From positions 1 to 38,301 of the forward strand of contig DASTPP010000074.1 in assembly GCA_035762175.1 (NCBI GenBank): a stretch of 38,301 nt of DNA. Direction: 5' to 3'. Below are positions 1 to 6,513 of this stretch, in pieces. This stretch comes from DASTPP01 sp035762175. Its GTDB lineage: Bacteria > Myxococcota_A > Polyangia > Polyangiales > Polyangiaceae. Numbering within the stretch: the first letter of the stretch is position 1; every line of letters begins with the position of its first letter. A program made the position numbers and the translations under genes. Below the pieces are notes generated by a model. The model did no database searches. It was not told the DNA's origin and saw only the letters and a program-made list of their open reading frames with translations.

Positions 1-196
1 GCTGCGGGCCCGCGCCGCCCGCGCCGCCCGCGCCGCCCGCGCCGGCGAGGGTGCCGCCCGCGCCGCCCGCGCCGACGAAGCCACCGCCGCCCGCGCCGCC
101 GTTGGCGGGCGTGTCGTCTCCGGAGCAATTGCCGAGCGCCGCGAAGGCGCCGAGCGCGGCGAGGGTCGGGAGCAAGCGTCTTGCGATTGTCTTCAT
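1..196 (-). CDS. Gly/Ala-rich lipoprotein, 5' end only
   Basis: The gene begins at the ATG at 196 and runs off the left edge of the window after 65 codons. The first 24 residues form a signal peptide: Lys/Arg at the N-terminus, a hydrophobic core, then A-L-G-N-C with Cys24 as the likely lipidated residue. The Asn just before the Cys is unusual for a lipobox. After it comes SGDD and then a Gly/Gly/Ala repeat tract, a flexible linker typical of exported myxobacterial lipoproteins whose functional domain lies further on. An AGGG six bases upstream may serve as ribosome binding site. The gene is divergent from the LysR gene, 65 bp between start codons, so the two may share a control region. Function cannot be told from this fragment. 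Confidence 0.7.
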   Translation of the reverse strand, partial: MKTIARRLLPTLAALGAFAALGNCSGDDTPANGGAGGGGFVGAGGAGGTLAGAGGAGGAGGAGPQ

Positions 197-261
197 GGCC
201 CTATCTATGCGTACGCGCTCGCTGGCGCGGTAGACGCCTTCTTTGCTACACACTGTCACCC

Positions 262-1224
262 GTGACGACCCCAACGCTGCCGCCGCTCGACGAGCTGGGC
301 CTCTTCGTCGCCGTCGTCGAGGCCGGCGGCTTCACCGCGGCCGCGCGCTCGCTCGGCTGGCAGAAGGCGACGCTCAGCCGGCGCGTGCGCGATCTCGAAG
401 AGCAGCTCGGCGCTCGGCTGCTGCACCGGACGACGCGCGCGGTCCACCTGACCGAGCTCGGCACCGCGTACTACGAGCACGCCAGCCGCGTGGTGAGCGA
501 GGCGCGGCGGGCCGCGTCGATCGTGCGCCAGGCGAGCGGCGAGCCGGCGGGGGTCCTGCGCCTGAGCGCGACCCAGCTCGTGGTCGAGTTGATGCTCGGC
601 CCCACCCTCGTCGCCTACCTGGCCGCGCACCCGAAGGTCACCGTCGACATCGACATCAGCTCGCACCTGGTCGACGCGCCGGCGGGCGCGTTCGACGTGG
701 TGATCCGTTCGGGCACGCCGCCCGAGGCCGGGGCCGGCGTGACGTTGCTCGGCTGGGGGCGCGACGGCTACTACGCCAGCCCGAGCTACCTGCGCGCGCG
801 CGGGGCGCCGCGGACGCCGCGCGCGCTCGAGACGCACGACGCCGTCGTGATCGCCTCGGCGCCCGGGCCGGTCACGTGGCCGTTCGCGCGCGGCGGGCGG
901 CGCGTCCGCGTCGCGCCGCCCGCCCGGCTGCGCACGCCGAGCTACGCGCTCGCGCGCGAAGCGGCCGTCGGCGGGCTCGGCGTCACCCGCTTGCCCGCCT
1001 TCTACGCCGAGGGCAACGTGCGGCGCGGCGCGCTGGCGCCGGTGCTCGAATCGTGGACCCCGCCGGAGACCGCCCTGTTCGCCCTCGTGCCGGGCGGCGA
1101 AGCGGTCGCGCCGAAGGTGCGCGCCTTTCTCGCCCTGCTGGGCGAGCACTTCAAGCTGCGCCCGTCGCCCACGCTCGGCCCCCCCGAGACGCGGCCCCGC
1201 CCGAAGCGCCCCGGCGCCGGCTGA
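262..1224 (+). CDS. LysR-family transcriptional regulator
   Basis: A 320-residue LysR-type regulator. Residues 10-68 form the winged helix-turn-helix, with the typical pattern FVAVVEAGGFTAAARSLG followed by LSRRVRDLEEQLGARLLHRTTR. Residues about 90-300 are the effector-binding domain (VLRLSATQLVVELMLGPTLVAYL, then the DVVIRSG segment typical of the family). The GTG at 262 was chosen because it puts the helix-turn-helix at the usual distance from the N-terminus; a TTG at 181 in the same frame would add an implausible Arg/Trp-rich leader that overlaps the divergent lipoprotein gene. LysR regulators usually control the divergent neighbour, here the lipoprotein at 1-196, but no clear T-N11-A operator was found. 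The C-terminal 25 residues are Pro/Arg-rich and probably disordered. Confidence 0.9.
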   Translation: MTTPTLPPLDELGLFVAVVEAGGFTAAARSLGWQKATLSRRVRDLEEQLGARLLHRTTRAVHLTELGTAYYEHASRVVSEARRAASIVRQASGEPAGVLRLSATQLVVELMLGPTLVAYLAAHPKVTVDIDISSHLVDAPAGAFDVVIRSGTPPEAGAGVTLLGWGRDGYYASPSYLRARGAPRTPRALETHDAVVIASAPGPVTWPFARGGRRVRVAPPARLRTPSYALAREAAVGGLGVTRLPAFYAEGNVRRGALAPVLESWTPPETALFALVPGGEAVAPKVRAFLALLGEHFKLRPSPTLGPPETRPRPKRPGAG

Positions 1225-1308
1225 GCCCGCGCGCCCGGCGACGCCCCGGGCCGCTCGCGCCGCGCGCGGGCCGGGCGCGCGGCCGCGGCGGCCGCGGCGG
1301 CCCGCCCC

Positions 1309-3066
1309 TCACAGCACCGGCGCGCACGCGGCGTCGCCCAGGCCGGGCACGCGCTCGAAGCGCGGCCCGCGGCCGCTGCGCCCACGCGGCAGGTAGCGCA
1401 GGGTGGCCTTCTGCCCGCCTCGCGCCACGGCGACGACCGCCGGCGCGCCCGCGTCGCCGTCGCGGAAGCTCACCTCGTCGATCACGTCGCTCTCGCGCAG
1501 GCCCGCGGCGGCGGCGGGCCCCCGCGGGTCGAGCCCGGCCACGACGCGGCCCGGCGACTCGAACGTCGCCGCGGCGTCGAAGCCGAGGGCGAACGCAGCG
1601 TAGTCGCCCGAGCGCGTGCGAAAGCAGCGCCCGAGCGCCCCCGGCGGCGGCACGACGTCGCGCCCGGCGACGATCTGCTCGTCGAACGCCCGGCGCTCGC
1701 CCGGCCCGAGCTCGCCCGCGACGGCGTCGAGCCACGCCTCGGCCGGCAGCGGCCGCCCGCGCGCTTCGCGCGCCCGCTGCAACAGCGCGCGCACGACGTC
1801 GTCGATCGAGCGCGCCCCCCGCGACGTCGACCGAAGCGCGGCGTCGACGCGCGCCGCGTACAGCGCCCCCTTCGCCGCCAGGTGCGCCCGCGCCGCCGCG
1901 TCGCGCTCGGCGAGCGCCGCCGCGTCGGCGTTGCCCCGCCCGCGCAGGGCCGACGTCGCCTGCGCGGCCAGCAGGCCGTTCATGAAGCCCTGCACGTCGC
2001 CCGGGCCGAGCAGCCCGAGCCGCCCGAGCGCGCGCGCCGCCAGGTAGCGCGAAACCCCTTCGGAGAACCATGCCGCCCCGGCGCCGCCCGCCGCCTCGGG
2101 CGCTTGCAGCCGGAGCTCGCCCCCGACCCACGCGCGCATGAGGTGTTGGGCGATGCCCACGCGCAGCGGGGCCGACCAGGGTTCCGAAGGGCCGAGGTAA
2201 ACGACGAGGCTGCTCGCCCGGCCCGCGAGCGCGTACGACCCGGCCGGGCGCCGCGTCGAGACGAAAAAGAGCGCATGCTCGGGCTCGCCCCCGCCGCCCC
2301 ACAGCTCGCGCAACGCCGTGCGCACCTGCGCCACCTCGGCGATCGCCGGCCGCGGGTCGAACGCGGTGTACCCGAGCCACGCGCCCTCGTCGTGGTCGAT
2401 GCCGTCGTCGAAGCGCGCCCGCCCGAGCGAGCCGGCCAGGAAGAACGCCCGCCCGAGCGCCCCGCCGTACGCCGGGCGCGTCCGCGCGCGCCCCCCGCCG
2501 AGGCTCGACGCGGCGTCGGGCGCTTCGATCGATTCGCCCTCGATCGTGACGGTCACTTCGGCCTCGATCGCCTCGAAGCCCGTCGGCACCAGCACGAGCC
2601 GCTCGCCGTCGCCTCGAAAGCGGTCTTCGGCCACGACCACCTCGCCCGGGCGGGCGTGCGGATCGCTCGTCGCCCGCACGTCGTAGCGGACGCGCAGCGC
2701 GCCCGCCGAGGGGCGCTCGAGGCTCGCAACGAGCCCCGGCCCCTCGGCCGAGGTCACGACCCCGACGGGCCCCCGCTCGTCTTCGGCCGCGACGCGCCCG
2801 ACCCCCTCGCCGCCGGCCCTCATCCGGAGCTCTCGCACCGGCAAGCCGCGCGCCACGAGCTCGACCCGTACGTGCGCCGAGGGCGCCCTCTCGGGCCGGA
2901 GCGTGAGGCGCAGGGCGGGCGGCGGGGGGCGCTCCGCGGCCGCGCGCGCGACCGCGTCGGGCCGGCGTGCCGGCGGGGGGGCCGGCGGGGGGGCCGGCGG
3001 GCGGGGAGCGCAAGCCGAGGCCAGCGCGAGCACGACCACGGCGAGCCGCGAAAGGCGGTGGACCAC
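1309..3066 (-). CDS. M61-peptidase-like lipoprotein with PDZ domain, zinc motif lost
   Basis: A 585-residue exported protein. Residues 1-19 are a lipoprotein signal peptide ending in A-S-A-C (Cys19), which fixes the GTG start at 3066. A Pro-rich linker follows. The layout (beta-rich N-terminal region, a helical middle with W-F-S-E-G-V-S-R-Y-L at 333-342, and a C-terminal PDZ domain at about 505-562) matches M61 glycyl aminopeptidases. In that family an HExxHxW motif supplies two zinc His ligands and the catalytic Glu; here the matching stretch reads QHLMRAW (307-313), so all three residues are replaced, while the downstream Glu336-Gly is kept. It is therefore probably not a metallopeptidase but a binding or scaffold protein. 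It lies downstream of mglA on the same strand, and the mglA run-on frame overlaps its first 247 bp. Confidence 0.72.
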   Translation of the reverse strand: MVHRLSRLAVVVLALASACAPRPPAPPPAPPPARRPDAVARAAAERPPPPALRLTLRPERAPSAHVRVELVARGLPVRELRMRAGGEGVGRVAAEDERGPVGVVTSAEGPGLVASLERPSAGALRVRYDVRATSDPHARPGEVVVAEDRFRGDGERLVLVPTGFEAIEAEVTVTIEGESIEAPDAASSLGGGRARTRPAYGGALGRAFFLAGSLGRARFDDGIDHDEGAWLGYTAFDPRPAIAEVAQVRTALRELWGGGGEPEHALFFVSTRRPAGSYALAGRASSLVVYLGPSEPWSAPLRVGIAQHLMRAWVGGELRLQAPEAAGGAGAAWFSEGVSRYLAARALGRLGLLGPGDVQGFMNGLLAAQATSALRGRGNADAAALAERDAAARAHLAAKGALYAARVDAALRSTSRGARSIDDVVRALLQRAREARGRPLPAEAWLDAVAGELGPGERRAFDEQIVAGRDVVPPPGALGRCFRTRSGDYAAFALGFDAAATFESPGRVVAGLDPRGPAAAAGLRESDVIDEVSFRDGDAGAPAVVAVARGGQKATLRYLPRGRSGRGPRFERVPGLGDAACAPVL

Positions 3067-3728
3067 GGGGACGACGTTACCTGGCGCGCCCCCCGGCGCC
3101 CGGCCGGGCGCGGGCCCGGCGCGGCTAACTTCTTCGGGGCGAGGCCGCCCGAGCTGAGCTCGGCGAGCACCAGCTTCGAGACGCTCTTCAGGGTCTCGAA
3201 GACGCCGCCGCCCTGGTGGGCGACCGCCTCGTGGTCGGGCACCTTGCGGGGGTTGAGCGCCTCGCGCAGCTGCTCGACCGGCATGATGTCGGGCAGGTCG
3301 CGCTTGTTGTACTGGATGACGAAGGGCATCTTCTCGAGCTTCAGGCCGTGCTCTTGGAGGTTCTCGACGAGGTTCTCCATGCTCTCGATGTTGGCCTCTT
3401 CGCGCATCTGTTGCGAATCGGCCACGAACACGACCCCGTCGGCGCCGCGCAAGATGAGCTTGCGGCTGGCGTCGTAGAACACCTGGCCGGGCACGGTGTA
3501 AAGCTGCAGGCGGATCTTGAACCCGCGCACGGTGCCGAGGTCGAGCGGCAGGAAGTCGAAGAAGAGCGTGCGCTCGGTCTCGGTCGCCAGCGAGATGAGC
3601 TTGCCGCGCGCGTCGGGGTTGGCCCGGTCATAGATGAACTTCAAGTTCGTCGTCTTGCCGCAAAGGCCGGGCCCGTAATAAACGAGCTTGCAGGTGATTT
3701 CCCGGCTCATGAAGTTTACGAACGGCAT
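2820..3728 (-). CDS. mglA: MglA-family Ras-like GTPase (frame runs past expected end)
   Basis: A small cytoplasmic GTPase of the MglA group, which in Myxococcus sets cell polarity for gliding and type IV pilus motility. The ATG at 3728 has an AGAGGT ribosome binding site about 9 bases upstream. Motifs: P-loop GPGLCGKT (19-26), TVPGQ (78-82, including the Thr that is typical of MglA) and NKRD (141-144). Family members are about 195 residues and end in a Lys/Gly-rich tail. Here the conserved part ends at about residue 195 (ELSSGG), but the frame then passes through a TTA codon (201) and continues another 100 residues of Arg/Pro/Ser-rich sequence that is simply another frame of the following lipoprotein gene. 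Removing one T at 3127-3128 would give AAG-AAG-TAG, a stop at the expected place. The true protein is probably about 200 residues. No mglB lies next to it. Confidence 0.85.
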   Translation of the reverse strand: MPFVNFMSREITCKLVYYGPGLCGKTTNLKFIYDRANPDARGKLISLATETERTLFFDFLPLDLGTVRGFKIRLQLYTVPGQVFYDASRKLILRGADGVVFVADSQQMREEANIESMENLVENLQEHGLKLEKMPFVIQYNKRDLPDIMPVEQLREALNPRKVPDHEAVAHQGGGVFETLKSVSKLVLAELSSGGLAPKKLAAPGPRPAGRRGARQVTSSPWSTAFRGSPWSCSRWPRLALPARRPPRRPPRRHAGPTRSRARPRSAPRRPPCASRSGPRGRPRRTYGSSSWRAACRCESSG

Positions 3729-3972
3729 CGACGGGTGACCTCTGGCCTGGGGGTCGATAGGGAGGGTGAACGGCGCCCGCGGCACGGCAGGGTAGCCGAC
3801 CGGGCCCGTCGGCCGCAACGGGGCGGCGCTCGGGCCGTCGCCGGGCGGCCTCGGTGCGGCCGCGGGGCGCGTTTTTTCGCGGCGGACGACGCGCGCGGGC
3901 CGCGCGCGCGACGCCTCGCCGCCGGCCCCGCCCAGGCCGCCCGGCGGCGGCGCGCAGGGGCCCGCCCGCGCG

Positions 3973-5313
3973 TCAGCCCCCGGACCGCAAGAGCTGCCTC
4001 GCCCGGGCGGCCGAGACGGGCTCGCGGCCGATCGAGCGGGCGTAGGCGGCCGCCCGCTCGACCAGGGGGGCGCTGCCCTCGGCGAGCACCCCCTTCTCGA
4101 GGTAAATGTTGTCTTCGAGCCCCACGCGGGCGTTGCCCCCGAGGCGCATGGCGAGCTCGGTCAGCGGCCGCTGGTGGCGGCCGACCGCGGCGCAGCCCCA
4201 CTGCGCCCCCGGGGGCAGCTCGGACACGAGAAAGCGCAAGACCGACTCTCTCGCGCCCGCCCCGCCCGGCACGCCCAGGACGAACTGCACGTGCAGGGGC
4301 GAGGGCAAGAGGCCCTCGCGGGCGAGGGCGAGCCCCTCGTCGAGGTGGCCGACCTCGTAGCATTCGAGCTCGACCGCCGCGCCGGACTCTGCGATGCGCC
4401 GCGCCAGATCGCGCACCTGCGGCCGCGTGTTGACGAAGACCTCGTCGCCGAAGTTCATCGTGCCGCAGTTGAGCGTCGCCATGTCGGGCCGGCAGGCGAG
4501 GCCCCCGAGCCGCTCTTCGAGCGCCATGCCCACCGCGCCTCCGGTGCTCACCTGCACCACCACGTCGGTCTTCGCCCGGATGGCCTCGATCGCCTCGCCG
4601 AAGAGCTCGGCCGACTGCGAGGGCGTGCCGTCGGGGTTGCGGACGTGCAGGTGAATCACCGCCGCCCCCGCGCCCGCGCAGCGGACCGCCTCGGCCGCGA
4701 TCTCGCGCGCCGTGATCGGCAGGTGCGGCGTCTGCGCCCGCGTGATCTCGGCCCCCACGATCGCCGCCGTCAGCACCACCTCGCGCGGCAGCCGCGAGGG
4801 CTCGGGCGTCACGATGACCGAGGGCGCCGGCGTCACCACCGCCACGCCCGCCGGCAGCCGCGGCTCGGCCGGCCGCTCGGCCTCGGGCAGCGCCGGGCCC
4901 GCCCCCTTCGGCCGCCGCTGCAGCGAGGCGGGCACGACGCAGGTGCCCACCGCCCGGCACACCACCACCGGCTCGGCCAGCACGTCGGCCGCCGAGGCCG
5001 CGAGCCGCGCGTCGCGCGCGTTGCTCACCACCTTGCGCGCCTCGAACGCCATCTGCCGCGACGTCGCGCCGACGCGCGTGATGACCCCCGTCGCCTCGAT
5101 GTAGTCGCCCGCGAGCACCGGCGCCAAGAACTCGACCGACTCGTACGCGCGAAAAAGCCCCTCGTCGCCGTCGAGCCGGATCAAGAGCTCGGTCGCCACG
5201 TCGCCGAAGAGCGCGAGCATGCGCGCCCCGTCGACGAGCTCGCCCGCGTAATGGGCGTCGTGCGCCCCCATCCGTACCCGCAGCGTCACGCGCAAGCCGA
5301 CCCCGACCGTCAT
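3973..5313 (-). CDS. Kal-Kce fusion: 3-aminobutyryl-CoA ammonia-lyase-like plus beta-keto acid cleavage enzyme
   Basis: A 446-residue two-domain enzyme. Residues 1-128 are a hotdog-fold domain closely resembling 3-aminobutyryl-CoA ammonia-lyase (Kal), with GAHDAHYAGELVDGARML and VATELLIRLDGDEGLF. A Pro/Ala linker (about 130-172) leads to residues 175-446, a 3-keto-5-aminohexanoate cleavage enzyme (Kce/BKACE) domain with the zinc-binding HLH at 221-223, the CYEVGHL segment and the C-terminal GLEDNIYLEKG segment. In lysine fermentation, Kce condenses 3-keto-5-aminohexanoate with acetyl-CoA to give acetoacetate and 3-aminobutyryl-CoA, and Kal removes ammonia from the latter to give crotonyl-CoA. 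The fusion would thus join consecutive steps. Other BKACE members act on other beta-keto acids, so the substrate is an inference. The ATG at 5313 has an AAGGGGG just upstream. None of the other lysine-pathway genes lie in the window. Confidence 0.88.
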   Translation of the reverse strand: MTVGVGLRVTLRVRMGAHDAHYAGELVDGARMLALFGDVATELLIRLDGDEGLFRAYESVEFLAPVLAGDYIEATGVITRVGATSRQMAFEARKVVSNARDARLAASAADVLAEPVVVCRAVGTCVVPASLQRRPKGAGPALPEAERPAEPRLPAGVAVVTPAPSVIVTPEPSRLPREVVLTAAIVGAEITRAQTPHLPITAREIAAEAVRCAGAGAAVIHLHVRNPDGTPSQSAELFGEAIEAIRAKTDVVVQVSTGGAVGMALEERLGGLACRPDMATLNCGTMNFGDEVFVNTRPQVRDLARRIAESGAAVELECYEVGHLDEGLALAREGLLPSPLHVQFVLGVPGGAGARESVLRFLVSELPPGAQWGCAAVGRHQRPLTELAMRLGGNARVGLEDNIYLEKGVLAEGSAPLVERAAAYARSIGREPVSAARARQLLRSGG

Positions 5314-5391
5314 GGCCCCCTTTTTACCCCGGTTTCCCCCGCGGGTGCAGCACGGCCGCAGCGCGCGGGCGGCGGGCCCGGCGCGGCGGGC

Positions 5392-5445
5392 CCCGAGCGC
5401 GAACGCGTCCGGCGGCCCCCTGGCCCGAGCGCGAACGCGTCCGGC
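5392..5445. repeat. Pair of 22-bp direct repeats in divergent intergenic region
   Basis: Two identical 22-bp copies (5392-5413 and 5424-5445, period 32) with core GCGAACGCGTCC lie between the divergent Kal-Kce and DUF362 genes. The second copy is enclosed by a 7-bp inverted repeat, CCCCCTG (5416-5422) and CAGGGGG (5445-5451). They may be regulator-binding sites for one or both genes or just a local duplication. No convincing sigma-70 promoter was found beside them. Confidence 0.6.
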
Positions 5446-5513
5446 AGGGGGAAATTGTAGCCCCCCGGGGGAACTTGCCGTAAGGTCACTTTCTGGTTAG
5501 TTGGGAGACGACC

Positions 5514-6488
5514 ATGGCAGGCGAGCGGCTGTCGCGACGACAAATCTTGACGCGGGTGGGCACGACCGGGGCCGTGATGGCCGGCGCGGCCGCGCTCTCG
5601 GCCCTGCGCTGGGACAAGGGCGGCTTCGACCTCTCGGCCAAGCAGGGCGAGCGGCAGGTGCGCGACTTTCGCCTGAAAGACGCCGAGCTGCCGGCCGACC
5701 TCGCGGTCGCCAAGACGGCCGAGGGCGCCGCGGCGCTCGTCAAGGCGGCGGTCGACGCGCTGGGCGGCATGAAGCGCTTCGTCAGCCGGGGCGACGTGGT
5801 CGTCGTCAAGCCCAACATCGGCTGGGACCGAATGCCCATGCACGCCGCCAACACCAACCCCGAGGTCGTCGCCGCCGTGGTCGAGCTCGCGTACGACGCC
5901 GGCGCCAAGCACGTCGTCGTCACCGACGCGAGCTGCAACGACCCGAACCGGTGCTTCCAGCGCTCGGGCATCTGGAAGGCGGCCTACGGCAAGGGCGCCG
6001 AGGTGGTCATCCCCGGCGAGCACCGGTTTCGCACCATGCGCCTCAAGGGCGAGGTGCTCGACGAGTGGCCGGTCTACACGCCGCTCGTGCACGCCGACAA
6101 GGTCATCAACGTGCCCGTCGCCAAGCACCACAACCTGGCGAAGTACACCGGCGCGATGAAGAACTGGTACGGCTCGCTCGGCGGGCGCCGCAACCGGCTG
6201 CACCAGAACATCGACACGAGCGTCGCCGACCTCGCGACCTTCATGCGCCCGACGCTCACCGTCCTCGACGCGACGCGCGTGCTCTTGCGCAACGGCCCCC
6301 AGGGCGGCAACGTCGACGACACGCGCGTGCTCAACCAGGTCGTCGCCTCGATCGACCAGGTCGCCGTCGACGCCTACGGCTGCACCCTCATCGGCCAGAA
6401 GCGCGAAAACATCGCCTATTTGAAGATGGGCGAAGAGCGCAAGCTCGGCACCATGCACTGGGAGTCTCTGCGCCTGCGCGAAGTCTGA
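5514..6488 (+). CDS. Tat-exported DUF362 protein
   Basis: A 324-residue DUF362-domain protein. The ATG at 5514 has a GGAGA ribosome binding site 6 bases upstream. Residues 6-32 form a twin-arginine signal (S-R-R-Q-I-L, then an Ala/Gly-rich hydrophobic stretch), so the protein should be exported folded, as is usual for cofactor-bearing proteins. The domain itself is recognised by VVVKPNIGWDR, the AGAKHVVVTD segment, VINVPVAKHHNLAKYTGAMK and the C-terminal IDQVAVDAYG. The DUF362 family has no settled biochemical role; many members are linked to ferredoxins, but this one lacks its own Cys cluster. It is separated by 25 bp from the polyferredoxin gene downstream, almost certainly one operon, so it probably supplies or receives electrons from that protein or helps its assembly. 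Confidence 0.88.
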   Translation: MAGERLSRRQILTRVGTTGAVMAGAAALSALRWDKGGFDLSAKQGERQVRDFRLKDAELPADLAVAKTAEGAAALVKAAVDALGGMKRFVSRGDVVVVKPNIGWDRMPMHAANTNPEVVAAVVELAYDAGAKHVVVTDASCNDPNRCFQRSGIWKAAYGKGAEVVIPGEHRFRTMRLKGEVLDEWPVYTPLVHADKVINVPVAKHHNLAKYTGAMKNWYGSLGGRRNRLHQNIDTSVADLATFMRPTLTVLDATRVLLRNGPQGGNVDDTRVLNQVVASIDQVAVDAYGCTLIGQKRENIAYLKMGEERKLGTMHWESLRLREV

Positions 6489-6513
6489 GCGCCGGCGCGA
6501 GGTGGTAAACGCC

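Noticed and set aside
243..1985. Long open frame of 580 codons overlapping the LysR gene
   Set aside because: Extremely Arg/Ala/Pro-rich, no family pattern, and out of frame with the clear LysR protein; a shadow caused by high GC.
3871..3877. Run of six T after a GC-rich stretch, terminator-like on the plus strand
   Set aside because: No plus-strand gene lies upstream, and on the minus strand it reads as an A run on the wrong side.
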